DNA from: Coremacera marginata
Lineage: Eukaryota; Arthropoda; Insecta; Diptera; Sciomyzidae
DNA: 64,000 bases
Direction: 5' to 3'
Assembly: GCA_914767935.1 (NCBI GenBank)
Contig: OU612045.1
Location: 64,939,690-65,003,689, forward strand
Made by a program: the position numbers and the translations under genes. Shown one piece after another: positions 1-9,760 of the stretch (its first letter is position 1; each line of letters opens with the position of its first letter). The notes beneath the pieces are model-generated. The model was given only the letters and a program-made list of their open reading frames with translations. It was not told the DNA's origin and did not search any database.

Positions 1-758
1 TCATTCCCGTTTGCCAGTGGCTACATTTAATAACTTCACTTTGGAAGCGAACGTCGAGGCGAAATATCAATATTAAAGTATATAAAAAAAACGAAAACGA
101 AACGAAATGGACATTTCAGCACTTGAAAGGGCTTTGACCAAGCTTCTTATGATGAATTGTGTTGTGTGTGTTGTGAAATGTTTGAACACAAATGATCGAG
201 AACTGGACCTACATGTTTTATGCCGACTCCGAACGGCTTATGTTCTCAAGAACCTTTTCATGGTTTTACTCTCTGAGGCTTGCCATTATCTGCAGAGAGG
301 TGACGGCCGAACAGAAAAATTAATTCAATTGAAACAAAACTTTCTGTGACAGGTGGGGGATTCGAACCTGAGTTCTCTGGCGTATGGGCCACACACTCTA
401 CCCACTACGCCATGGCCGCCACTTTTAAAGTATAAAGTGCATTAAAAAAAAAATTAAAAAAATTCTCTGAAAAAAGGAAGCAAAGCGATATTTTATCAAA
501 ATTATCGCGTCGAATGTGTTACACATTATAATTTTTGACGAATTGCCGAAGATCGAAGTTAACGAAGTTTTAAGATGTCGCCACAGCTAAGCAATTCATC
601 AAAAATGCAAAGAACAATCACGGCAGCACAGTATTTTATAATTTTGACATTCCAGGTCGGTGTGGTGAATCTCCTTACCCTACCTTATTATTGTATCATA
701 ATTTTGACATTCAGGTCGGTGTGGTGAATCTCCTTAACCTACGTTATTATTTTATCAT
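1..758. mobile_element. P-like MITE family B, copy 1 (left end outside window)
   Basis: Non-autonomous inverted-repeat element cut by the window start. Its right end matches the ends of two more complete copies (43190-44212 and 56953-58312): a roughly 55-bp terminal sequence whose outer part is CATGATACAATAATAAGG in reverse complement. The body around 480-640 is also shared with those copies. It is interrupted by a SINE (83-424). The right terminal repeat is present twice in tandem (about 643-702 and 703-758), the outer copy being the more diverged. No coding capacity is seen. Assignment to the P superfamily rests on terminal sequence and 8-bp target duplications in sister copies and is inference. 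Confidence 0.65.
83..424 (-). mobile_element. tRNA-derived SINE, copy 1
   Basis: Read on the minus strand it begins with a tRNA-like head. This holds an A-box-like TGGCGTAGTGGGTAGAG and a B box GGTTCGAATCC. A unique body of roughly 250 bp follows, and the element ends in a T-rich tail (CGTTT units then a T run) rather than poly(A). It is flanked by the 10-bp duplication TTAAAGTATA (73-82 and 425-434). Family B copies at 43190 and 56953 lack it, so the empty site is visible. Two more copies lie at 24535-25038 and 34830-35008. The T-run end looks like a Pol III terminator. The mobilising LINE is unknown. Confidence 0.7.
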
Positions 759-1759
759 GGTATGATATAACAAATAATTTGGCAATATTGTACTTTATGG
801 TGAGTTTGGAGTTTCCTACAATGTAAAATCGAAGTTTCGTATTAGACATCTGCACGAATATATCCGAACGCCTCTTCAAAACATTTGCTTGAAACATGTA
901 TACATACACTCTAATATTGTCAACAACCAACTACGAGTGAGTATACTACAAAACAAAATAAAAACATTCAAGTACTGTTCTCAAAACCGAAATGTTTTCA
1001 ATATGAAATTTCCTCGCGTACTTGTGCTCGTATACCAAGTACATGTATATAAGTTAGTTTAATTAAAGGAATGTGAAAACAATTCATACAAACCTTAAAA
1101 AGAATAAAATTGAATTTTTTAAACTTCAATACTTTTAAAAGAAAGTGAATAAAATATACTTAAAATAAAGTGACTTTTTTAGACGTGATTCTATTTCGAG
1201 CTGTACAGCAAAATCTACTTGGTGTACTTGCTATGTTTTGAAAAGACAGAGTAGTCTGCATGAAAAATAGCAATGCAACCAACCCAAAGTTGTGTACACA
1301 CTCTGTTAAGATCTAACCGGATGTTGTACACAACTCGCTTCAGCCTGTGTTTGATTTGAAAGTACTGTACACAAGTTTAAAAGATACTATAAAATGTGGT
1401 ACAGTACGAAAGTGTGCACTTTGCTGCAGGCAAAACAAATGTATTCATGCAGATGTCTATTTCGTATGCCCCATTTTTGGCACGGCGTTATTGCGACGAT
1501 TTTACTCACTGATTTTTTGCTCGTGTGATCGGGAGGAGAGATGAAAGCGGAAACGTACACATCAACCGTACCAGCGGTTTATCGCTCTCCCTCTTTCACT
1601 CACATGGACAAAGAGTGAATTGGTAAAAAAAATCGCTCGGTCAAAACCGTCATGTCCACAAGCTATGGACGACGAAACAGTGCAATAAAAGAAAATCTAA
1701 GAAATTGCTGAATAAAATCGTTGCAATATCGGCGTGTCTAAAATGGGAATATGTGCCGG
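759..1759. other. Unassigned AT-rich stretch
   Basis: I see no supported gene, RNA or repeat here. Short open frames of about 60 codons lack recognisable motifs. Confidence 0.5.
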
Positions 1760-2272
1760 ACTACACTCGTCAAGAATTGACGATCAAGTCTTGCACATAG
1801 CAGAATTATAAGGTAGGGCCGAGTCGCTTAGTGCCCTCACGCGGCAACGAATAGTGCAAGCTGAGAATGCCAGCTAGTTGTCAAAAGAAATTACAAATGA
1901 AGTAAATATAAAATGTTTCCGAGTTGTAAACTGTGCTGTCGCGTGTGTTAAATTTGTGATAATTTCAGTGGAAATATTATAAAAACAATGTAATAAAAAC
2001 TATAAAATGTGGAAGAAGTCTTAAAAATGCAAGAAAACTTGTAGCAATTCTAACCTAAAATCAACTGCGATACGTGAACACAAAGAAACTCTGATTTTGA
2101 CAACTAGCCGGCATTTTCTCTGCTGCCTACTCCATTCTTCTCCAAGTTGGCTCTACCTTATAATTCTGCCATGGTCTTGCATTTTTGGATGAGATGACGC
2201 GGACATCAACATGAAAGACGGTAAATTTAAAAGGGAATAGCAAAGAATTGACGTCAATTCTTGACGCATCTA
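1760..2272. mobile_element. MITE family H, copy 1 (interrupted by A1)
   Basis: Short inverted-repeat element with ends around ACTCGTCAAGAATTGACG and a related copy of that sequence at the other end. An uninterrupted copy of about 120 bp, in the opposite orientation, lies at 11036-11157. That copy contains the single target octamer (TGCAAGAC on the plus strand) that is duplicated here around element A1. No coding potential. Confidence 0.6.
1796..2173. mobile_element. P-like MITE family A, copy A1
   Basis: A 378-bp element with inverted ends CATAGCAGAATTATAAGG and CATGGCAGAATTATAAGG, flanked by the perfect 8-bp duplication GTCTTGCA (1788-1795, 2174-2181). It is inserted in element H1, whose uninterrupted sister at 11036-11157 shows the empty site. 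The interior is shared with copies at 4536, 12838, 44326 and 49439. It has no transposase frame. The CATG start, the TAAGGT core and the 8-bp duplication are P-element-like. Confidence 0.8.
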
Positions 2273-2632
2273 ATGTCAAATTTTATACGACTTCAAAGAA
2301 ATGATACGTTCAAACCATATCAGCTCAAGCCAGCTTTTTCGTCAAGTTTCGTTAACTTGATCAGGCTGCAGCCAAAGCTATTCAAATCGGATGCTCCGAA
2401 CGTATCTGTCAAGCAAATAAAATGTAAATTAATTTCAATTATATTTCTTTTTGTGAATTGTTGTGTTTGTGAAATAATGAATTTATTTTATGTTGACAAA
2501 AAATTATCTTAAAAATATAAAAAATCTGATTGCAACCATTGACATTCAAGCGAGCCAACTAAACTTTATTATGTGCAATTTAAGTGTTTGACAAAAACTG
2601 AGCTGGATGTTCGTTAAATTTTGAAAGAACCT

Positions 2633-2770
2633 GTAGCAGGATTCCCAAACAGTTAACGATAATCATAGTTGTCGTTATCGTCATTGCGCATGCACAGTTT
2701 CATAATAAATGACAGTTTTCGCTAGTTAACTACAGCTACAATCGTCGTTAAGGCGTTTGGGAATTCCGCA
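2633..2770. mobile_element. Short MITE family Q, copy 1
   Basis: About 138 bp with inverted ends. The left end reads GGATTCCCAAACAGTTAACG; the right end, in reverse complement, carries AATTCCCAAACGCCTTAACG. A shorter relative, about 56 bp, interrupts the SINE near 34891-34948. No clear target duplication and no coding potential. Confidence 0.55.
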
Positions 2771-2889
2771 ACTGGAGCACACTCGAGCCCATTATGTTTG
2801 GGCCTTAAATCAGGTAGATCTGTCTATAAGGCTATTCACAGTTTAAGCATAAATTAACAATTAAGCAACTGTGTGCACCACAGTATGTC

Positions 2890-3262
2890 CCGTTTCACAT
2901 TGGTCAAGAATTGAAAGCAATCTTGTTTGCCGTTATCTTTTGGAGTTGACGAAAGCTTTTACATTTGTCAAGAGTTGAATTCTATTTCATATCTTTTTTG
3001 CTTGTTTTCTTAAAATATAAAGCAAACAAACGAAAGCGACCGAAGCCAACAAATTAAAAAGAGAGAGACGCATACCGATATATACAAAAAATAAAATTAA
3101 GTAATCTGAGAAAAATCCGAAAAGAACAAAAGGGAACATGAAAAATTGACAGTAAAGACATCGAGACCGTCAACTTTTTCTACCCTTCGTCGCTTCCGAT
3201 TTGCGGCGAATTGCCAACAAGCTCTGAAAACTGAATTCAATTCTGGACCAATGTGAAAGAGG
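2890..3262. mobile_element. MITE family I
   Basis: Inverted ends TTTCACATTGGTC(A/C)AGAATTGAA at about 2893-2915 and 3237-3259 enclose roughly 370 bp without coding potential. The AAGAATTGA core resembles the ends of family H. No clear target duplication. Confidence 0.5.
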
Positions 3263-3380
3263 TCTATGTGATTGCCGTATTTAATGATGTTGCAACCCTG
3301 TTATATATGCTGTAGATAGGGCATAAAAATACGAGACACAAAAAACACGTCCAAGGGCTACTTTTATTTACGCGTGTTTA

Positions 3381-3866
3381 GGGGGTTTCAGACAATACTA
3401 CATGTCTATCCGACATGTAGTTCGGCAAAATAATGGCACTTTAGACATACTACATGTTGGATAGACATTATTATTTTTCGGCTCTTAAAAAGAACACATC
3501 TTAACAATGGCAAAACAATTTCTTGCTGCTCTCATAAAAAACTACTATACATTTCAATAAATTATTTCTAAAATTAATTATGTGAAACGCTTATAAGTTT
3601 CTTTTATCCTACTTCGTTATTTCCTTCTTTTTCCTTAGTTTTCTTTTGATGCTGACTCATCGACGACTTTTGCAGAATGAAAAATGCAGCGAGTCCGATG
3701 AACGTGCGTTCGAACAACACTACATGTCCGATGGACCGGCAGAAAAATCAAAATCATTTGATTTTCGTACTACATGTTGGATGGACATGTAGTTTTAGCT
3801 TTCACACATCGTAGATGCAATGTCACATGCAATGTCCGATAGACATGTAGTATTGTCTGAAGCCCC
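3381..3866. mobile_element. MITE family J, copy 1, with many hairpin sub-repeats
   Basis: Ends GGGGGTTTCAGACAATACTA and, at the right, reverse complement of GGGGCTTCAGACAATACTAC. Just inside both ends, and repeatedly in between, are short palindromes built from ACTACATGTC and GACATGTAGT with about 5 bp between arms. Related copies lie at 4050-4384 and 14455-14568. Part of the interior (around 3503-3610) recurs near 12118-12230. No open frame. Superfamily unknown. Confidence 0.6.
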
Positions 3867-4049
3867 ATTTTGGGTATATGCGTTTGCATGCAAAACAACA
3901 ACAAAGAAAAATACGCTTACGTAAGTTGGCGAAAAAATAACAAATCGTAAATTAAACAGGCCTGCGTACTTAAACTGTGAATAGCCCAAATAGGAATGTT
4001 ACCATACACATTTTCGAGTAAAATTCGTGTAACAACCTAGCCACATTAT

Positions 4050-4384
4050 GGGGTTTCAGACGATACTACATATCCGATGACATGTACGATGTGTGAAAGC
4101 TAAAACTACATGTATATCCAAATTGTTGTACGAAAATCAAATAGAGGCTTTCAGATGAACGTACATGTCAGCGTACATTGTACGACGACAAAATAACGGG
4201 AATATTTTGTTGAGCTTTCAAATAATCGGACATGCTTTCACATGAACTACATGTCGGTCGAACCGGCAGAAAAATCAATTTTCATCCGACATGTCGGTTC
4301 GACCGTCTCTTTTGCTTTCGAACGATCGTATATGTCGTCGGACATGCCCAAGTCCGCTGACATGTACGTTCGTCTGAAAGCCCC
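4050..4384. mobile_element. MITE family J, copy 2
   Basis: Begins GGGGTTTCAGACGATACTAC and ends GTCTGAAAGCCCC. Between them are many variants of the ACATGTCGG/CCGACATGT motif in both orientations. No coding potential. The motif density suggests transposase-binding sub-terminal repeats, which is inference. Confidence 0.55.
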
Positions 4385-4413
4385 TGATGATTTTTATTTT
4401 ACTGCAGGCCCAT

Positions 4414-5161
4414 GGCACTGTTTACACGTCATTCAAATTGAAGGATCATTTTAAATTTGTTTGTTGTTTTCCCAGCGAAAAAAAAGATGAACTCTGTGCG
4501 AGAGCGGAAATGAACTTTCAACACTTCATCGCATCCATGGCAGAATTATAAGGTAGGGTCGACTCGGAGAGGAATGGAGAAGAAAGCAGAATAAAGCCAA
4601 ATTGATGTCAAAATCAGCTGTTTATCGCGAATTTATTTATGCTCACCTTTCGCATTTGTTTTTAGGTTAAAACTGTTACAGGTTTTTTTGCAATTTTAAG
4701 ACTTCTTTCACATTTTATACTTTTTATTACACTTTTTATATAATATTTTCACTCAAATTAGCACAAATTTAACACCCGCGACTGCACAGTTTGCAACTTG
4801 GAAACATAAAATATTTTCTTCATTTGCAATTTGTACGAAATTCGTCGTTTTGACATATATGTTGCTTCTCATTATCCACTCTTCGTTGACGCGTGAGAGC
4901 ACTCAGCGAAACAGCCCTACCTTATCATTGTATCATGATCGCATCAATTCAAAGTTTGATGGAGCTCAAGACCTGCATCAATCAATTACAGGGTTGCATA
5001 ATCAACTTTTCTGGTACTTCAACAACACTTTTAGTCGGTATCGGCCATTCAATCAAAAAATTAAGTGTGAACAGCTATTCAATCAAATATCTCGAAGAAA
5101 GTAAAAGAGAACCAAAAGTGCGATTATCTTCATTCAATTTGAATGACGTATAAACTCTGCC
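4414..5161. mobile_element. MITE family L, copy 1 (interrupted by A2)
   Basis: Termini GGCACTGTTTACACGTCATT and, in reverse complement, GGCAGAGTTTATACGTCATT, with a 3-bp duplication CAT (4411-4413, 5162-5164). The second copy, at 16328-16663, is in inverted orientation and has the 3-bp duplication TAG. It lacks the A2 insertion, giving the empty site. A 3-bp duplication with GG-starting ends fits a PIF/Harbinger-type MITE (inference). Confidence 0.65.
4536..4937. mobile_element. P-like MITE family A, copy A2
   Basis: A 402-bp element flanked by the perfect 8-bp duplication ATCGCATC (4528-4535, 4938-4945). The left end is CATGGCAGAATTATAAGG. The right end, in reverse complement, is CATGATACAATGATAAGG, which is the family B type, so A and B ends are related. 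It is inserted in L1 and absent from L2 at 16328-16663. No transposase frame. Confidence 0.8.
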
Positions 5162-5330
5162 CATCCGTCAAGTAGTATTGTTCGAAAACACGTTCAACGG
5201 ACTCGCTGCATTTTTCATTCTGCAAAATCGTCGATGAGTCAACATCAAAAGAAAAATAAGGAAAAACAAGGAAATCACGAGGAAGAATAAAAAAAAACAC
5301 GAGAGAAGTGAAATTTTTTCACAGTTTCAT

Positions 5331-6083
5331 ACACACAGAGGAAACATAGTGTAAAATTATAAAATTTTCTGGTACAATTTGCCTTCGGCCAGAATGGGCT
5401 ATCTAAGTATTTTTTTTAATAGAACAAAGGGAATTTAGGCAATCACATTATTTTGTCATTATAAAATTTATGCTAGAACTTGTGTGTTCTGTTGAAGGCC
5501 TTCTGCTAAAATGGGTTGTAGTAGACTTAAGGCAATATTAAAAAAGGAACTTGGGTATCATAACCTTAGGTAAGTTATACTTATACTAGTGAAGATATCC
5601 TTGGGCCTTTGCAACAAGCGCTTGCGTTGTTCTCCTAGGATTTGTTTGTTTTTTTCATCTTTTCAGCTTTGCTTAACACCTTTTCCCTTTTTTTATTTTT
5701 CTGTTTTTATCAACTCAATTTTTATTTAATATCAACTCATCAGTAGTCTTGCGTGGTTCCCGCTGTGGTACACTAAGCAGTTTTATGTTCTACTTGTTTT
5801 GTCAGTGTAACGAATAAATTGCTGCGAAATACATGCACGTTAGTATAAATGACAATAAAAGGAAAGCAACTAATGACCTCGTATGACAGAAAGAGTAGCA
5901 ATGAGAAGAGATTGTAAGAACCCCAATTTGCTTTTGGCCAAGTATCTTTGGCATTTTATAAAATGTTGACATGACCAAGTTGATACAAAACTTATGAAAT
6001 TTGCACAGATTTCTTAGGCTTCATACAAAAATAGTTGCCTAAGTCATTTTAGGCAAAACGCCGTAGGTATTTTTCTGTGTGTA
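5331..6083. repeat. Possible degenerate inverted-repeat element
   Basis: Weak inverted ends ACACACAGAGGAAA and reverse complement ACACACAGAAAAAT bracket about 750 bp. The interior has several copies of a motif near TTAGGCAA. No target duplication or coding potential. The rest of 5165-6412 holds nothing I can name. Confidence 0.25.
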
Positions 6084-6478
6084 GATTTGATAATTGAATG
6101 GTTTTTTTTTAAATAACTTAATTTCAATAATTTGAAGCAACATTAAATAAATTAAAAAAACACACGTTAATATTCACACCAGTAAATTTTATTACATATC
6201 ATTAATTTCATTATTATTTTATTTATTTTATTACATGTTACATGTTAAAACAAAAGCATGTACCAACAACAGCACAAACGCATTCACATAAAACAAAAAT
6301 ATTACTTCGCCCACCGTAAGGATCGATCCCATGACCCATTCATTAATAAATCTACACTCTTTCCACCGAGGAAAACAACTCTGTTAAATTCTGATGTAGA
6401 TTTAATATTAAACATGATTCAATCATTATAAGATTATCCAGATATTTGACGTCTTCTCACAAGAATAAGAATGTATAC

Positions 6479-7220
6479 TAAGGTGGGTCACCAAAAAAAG
6501 TTTGGTTTGTTACCGACTTTTTTGAAAGATCCTATTGAGAGGATTTCAGACCAGAAAAAATTTTTTTTTTAAGTGGTCTACATTAACAACCAAAATGGTC
6601 TTTTTGTTATAACTCGGTTATTTGATGTCCGATTTTGAAAAAAAGTATATTTTTAGAAAGATCTTAAAAATGCTAACAATCCGTTGTCAGAGGTCTTTGA
6701 CCCTTGAGGTCATCTTCAATAAAATAATTCAGTTTTTAACTTTTTTGCACTACGACCCCCAAAACTTTGCCCATTTTATATTTTGTATTAAATTTTTGAG
6801 CTCAAAAATTAAATTTTAAGCGCGTGTAACTTTTTTTCCTATGAGTGGAATTAAAAAATTTCTTCACACGGACCTATTGATTTTTTATGAACTTTAATTA
6901 CAAAATATAAAATGGGCAAAGTTTTGGGGGTCGTAGTGCAAAAAAAGTTAAAAACTGAATTATTTTATTGAAGATGACCTCAAAGGTCAATAACTTTTGA
7001 CTAAGAATTGTTAGCATTTTTAAGATCTTTCTAAAAATATACTTTTTTTCAAAATCGAACATTAAATAACCGAGTTATAACAAAAAGACCATTTTGGTTG
7101 TTAATGTAGACCACTTAAAAAAAAAATTTTTTCTGGTCTGAAATCCTCTCAATAGGATCTTTCAAAAAAGTCGGTAACAAATCAAATTTTTTTTTCTTCG
7201 ATAGGGGTCGACCCGCCCTA
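6479..7220. mobile_element. Foldback element G (long palindrome)
   Basis: A 742-bp element consisting almost entirely of two inverted arms (about 6479-6790 and 6893-7220) around a roughly 100-bp loop. The ends are TAAGGTGGGTC and TAGGGCGGGTC (reverse complement). It is flanked by a perfect 8-bp duplication ATGTATAC (6471-6478, 7221-7228). Open frames on both arms are symmetric by-products of the palindrome and not genes. Superfamily not determined. Confidence 0.8.
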
Positions 7221-7601
7221 ATGTATACCCTTAGGTGTGTTTCCGTACTCACACTGTGTAACTTGTGGGACACTATTTTCTGTTTCCGTACTTTCTGTGC
7301 TTAAAATGGGAGAAGAAGAACAAGCATAAAACCGCTCTCTCGAGCACACATAGTGCACAGAGAGTGCTAGAACTCAAGACTCCGATTAAAGTAAGAACAA
7401 GCATCAAGAAGAACAAGCATCAACTTCACAAGCAAATTGACATAATTTTAATTGGCGCAATTTACGTTTGACATGTCCGCAGTCAAAATCAGCTGTTTTG
7501 TACTTGAAACTTACTAGAAGCTGTTTCCGTACTTTTGCAACTATTCTCACATTTCATTTTTACTCTCTCAGTTTGAACTTACACAAATCTTACACAGTGT
7601 A

Positions 7602-8286
7602 CAAGGTTGATTTATAAGGTTGTCGCAAGGGAGAGAGCGAGTGCCCATAATTGTCAAATCGAAGTTGACATCTCATCAGCATTGCCATATGTTTTTTTGA
7701 AAATTTTCAAAAAAAAATCCAGTATTTTTAGAGAAAATACTGCTCCTATAAAAGGACTAAAAACATATATTTTAAAAATTTTTTATTATAACATTTTTAA
7801 TATTCCTTATCTTACCAGGTTTTGTTAAGTATTTGTCCATTTGTAATTTGCAAAAGACTAGCGAAAAGAAATTAACAAAAACGATGACAGCAACAATGAC
7901 AGGAAAAGCCACATGATCAAATTTGTGAAAGGATGTAAAAAGTAGTAGCAACTTTATTTGCTACTTTTATATAAGTACTTGCATATAATTTATAAACATA
8001 AAATTTCTATTTTTTTTTTTATTCAACGAAAATTAAAATACTGGATTAAAAAAAAGTTGCCCAAATCCTGGGAGAAATATAATCCTGTCTACCTGCTTAA
8101 AATACTGCCCAAAACAGGATTAACTGCCCATATGGTAATGCTGCATCTCATAGAAAATCTGCAAGTGCTCTCTATTATCATCCGTTTTTCTTTCGTAGTC
8201 ATTCGCAAAATTGGCTGGTTTTGACAATTATGGGTACTGAGAAGAGAGTGCGATCAGCCCCGCGACAACCTTATAAATCAACCTTG
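7602..8286. mobile_element. P-like MITE family E, copy E1 (interrupted)
   Basis: Inverted ends CAAGGTTGATTTATAAGGTT and its complement, flanked by the perfect 8-bp duplication ACAGTGTA (7594-7601, 8287-8294). The body is nearly identical to the 210-bp copy at 9361-9570, except for a 467-bp insertion at 7677-8143. The TATAAGGT core is shared with families A to D. Confidence 0.8.
7677..8143. mobile_element. hAT-like MITE nested in E1
   Basis: A 467-bp insertion with ends CAGCATTGCCATATG and, in reverse complement, CAGCATTACCATATG (one mismatch), flanked by the perfect 8-bp duplication CATCTCAT (7669-7676, 8144-8151). The uninterrupted target is present in E2 near 9430. CAG-type ends and an 8-bp duplication indicate hAT. 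No transposase frame. Confidence 0.85.
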
Positions 8287-9360
8287 ACAGTGTAGAGTAC
8301 GGAAACACACCTCTTATTTGAAGAGAAGAGCAATTTTTAATGACATAAAAATCCCCCAGTTGCATGAATATCATACTTTTTTGTAGTACAAAATAATAAT
8401 GATACATTTGACAACTACGTTTTCAACTAACTGATTGTTTTGAACAAAACTTATATTATGAGCTTGTAAAAGTGTAAGGTTACATTTTTGATGTAAACCA
8501 ATATCGAAAAAATTTGATTTGTGTATACAAAACACATTTTGAAAGAATTTGTGTGAATATTTTTATTATGGTTTTGTGCTTTGAATAATAAACAATTGTC
8601 AGTTTAGAGGTAAAATTTATTGAAAATATGTTTTTAAATCTGTGATACAGGATTTTGAAATCGTTTGCTTAACCAAAAGGATGATTATAGTTATTTCTAC
8701 GTTTATTTTAGGGAAAATCACACATACTTTTTTCCTCTTTTGAAAAAATATAGCTAGTTTTGTTCACACAATGCAGAGAATAACACCGAAAAAAAAATAT
8801 AAAATTAAAAATAACAACGTTAAATTAAAATTCTATAGTGACAAAAGTAGGAACAAGTTTGAAATTTTTGCATCAAAAATGATATTATTAATTTGAACAT
8901 GAATTTCCTTTTTATTCTAAAATTGGTCATTATTAGAATGAAGTTGTTTGATTTTTTAATACGGAAATCCAACGGCACTGCGTACTTTCGCACTTGCTCA
9001 CTGCCGAACACATACGACGTCTTAAATATTCTACATGTTGAAGGCAATTTTTATTTGAAATTATTTAACACTAGTTCGAAATTAAAAATATCACTTACTA
9101 AGACACAAAGTAATAAGAGATAATGTCGCTATAAAAATTGAAACAAATTCCCAAAAATTATTTTCATGTCAATAAATTTTACTAAAATATTGCACACTTG
9201 ATTTTTTTTACCATAATCACAAGCATATGGAAAAAGTACTTAAAAAAAAACACAGCAGAACACTGAAACATACTTTTTTTTTGGGATGACCACACAACCC
9301 TGGCTGTCATTTTTACAAGAGAGTAAAAATGTTTTTGTTTACATAAGATAAGGGTATGTC

Positions 9361-9570
9361 CAAGGTTGATTTATAAGGTTGTCGCAAGGGAGAGAGCGAG
9401 TGCCCATAATTGTCAAAACGAAGTTGACATCTCATAGAAAATCTGCAAGTGCTCTCTATTATCATCCGTTTTTCTTTCGTAGTCATTCGCAAAATTGGCT
9501 GGTTTTGACAATTATGGGTACTGAGAAGAGAGTGCGATTAGCCCTGCGACAACCTTATAAATCAACCTTG
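9361..9570. mobile_element. P-like MITE family E, copy E2 (210 bp, intact)
   Basis: Same termini as E1 (CAAGGTTGATTTATAAGGTT), with the perfect 8-bp duplication GGTATGTC (9353-9360, 9571-9578). It interrupts family D just inside its right end. It has no coding capacity and serves as the empty-site reference for the hAT-like MITE in E1. Confidence 0.85.
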
Positions 9571-9760
9571 GGTATGTCAAATATCTGGATATCCTTATAA
9601 TGATTGAATCATGATCAAATCGATACTTCAAACGTTGTCGGTACCGAAATAAGTGTTCGAACTTAACAATATTTGTAAAATCGTAAAAATTTATGAACAA
9701 GTGTTCTCTGAAGCGCTCACGCCACTCTGGACATATTTTTTGGCGTAGCGTGCTACACAC

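Larger units (their letters stand above)
2830..3987. mobile_element. MITE family W, host of two nested elements
   Basis: Outer inverted repeats GGCTATTCACAGTTTAAG (left) and its near-perfect reverse complement ending at 3987. Elements I (about 2890-3262) and J1 (3381-3866) are nested inside. The termini resemble family V at 37959-38524 (GGGCTATTCACAATC). No secure target duplication was found. Confidence 0.5.
7233..8312. mobile_element. MITE family F, host of E1
   Basis: Perfect 18-bp inverted ends AGGTGTGTTTCCGTACTC (7233-7250 and complement at 8295-8312). A 3-bp CTT occurs on both outer sides and may be the target duplication. Element E1 is inserted about a dozen bases inside the right terminal repeat. 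Confidence 0.6.
6413..9613. mobile_element. Family D element, copy 1, with at least five nested insertions
   Basis: Outer inverted ends: CATGATTCAATCATTATAAG at 6413 and its reverse complement ending at 9613, continuing inward as a match through CCAGATATTTGAC. Inside are element G (6479-7220), F (7233-8312) with E1 and a hAT-like MITE, and E2 (9361-9570). The remaining body (8313-9352) is shared with a copy at about 49888-52947. The ends resemble the P-like families, but no matching 8-bp duplication is seen here. Short open frames inside have no recognisable domain. Confidence 0.6.

Noticed and set aside
349..424. Possible tRNA gene (GATTCGAACC on the plus strand)
   Set aside because: The A and B boxes are the head of a dispersed SINE with flanking target duplication, and the cloverleaf is poor.
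6290..6365. tRNA-like antisense GGATCGATCCC motif
   Set aside because: No acceptable A box or acceptor stem; at best a decayed SINE head.
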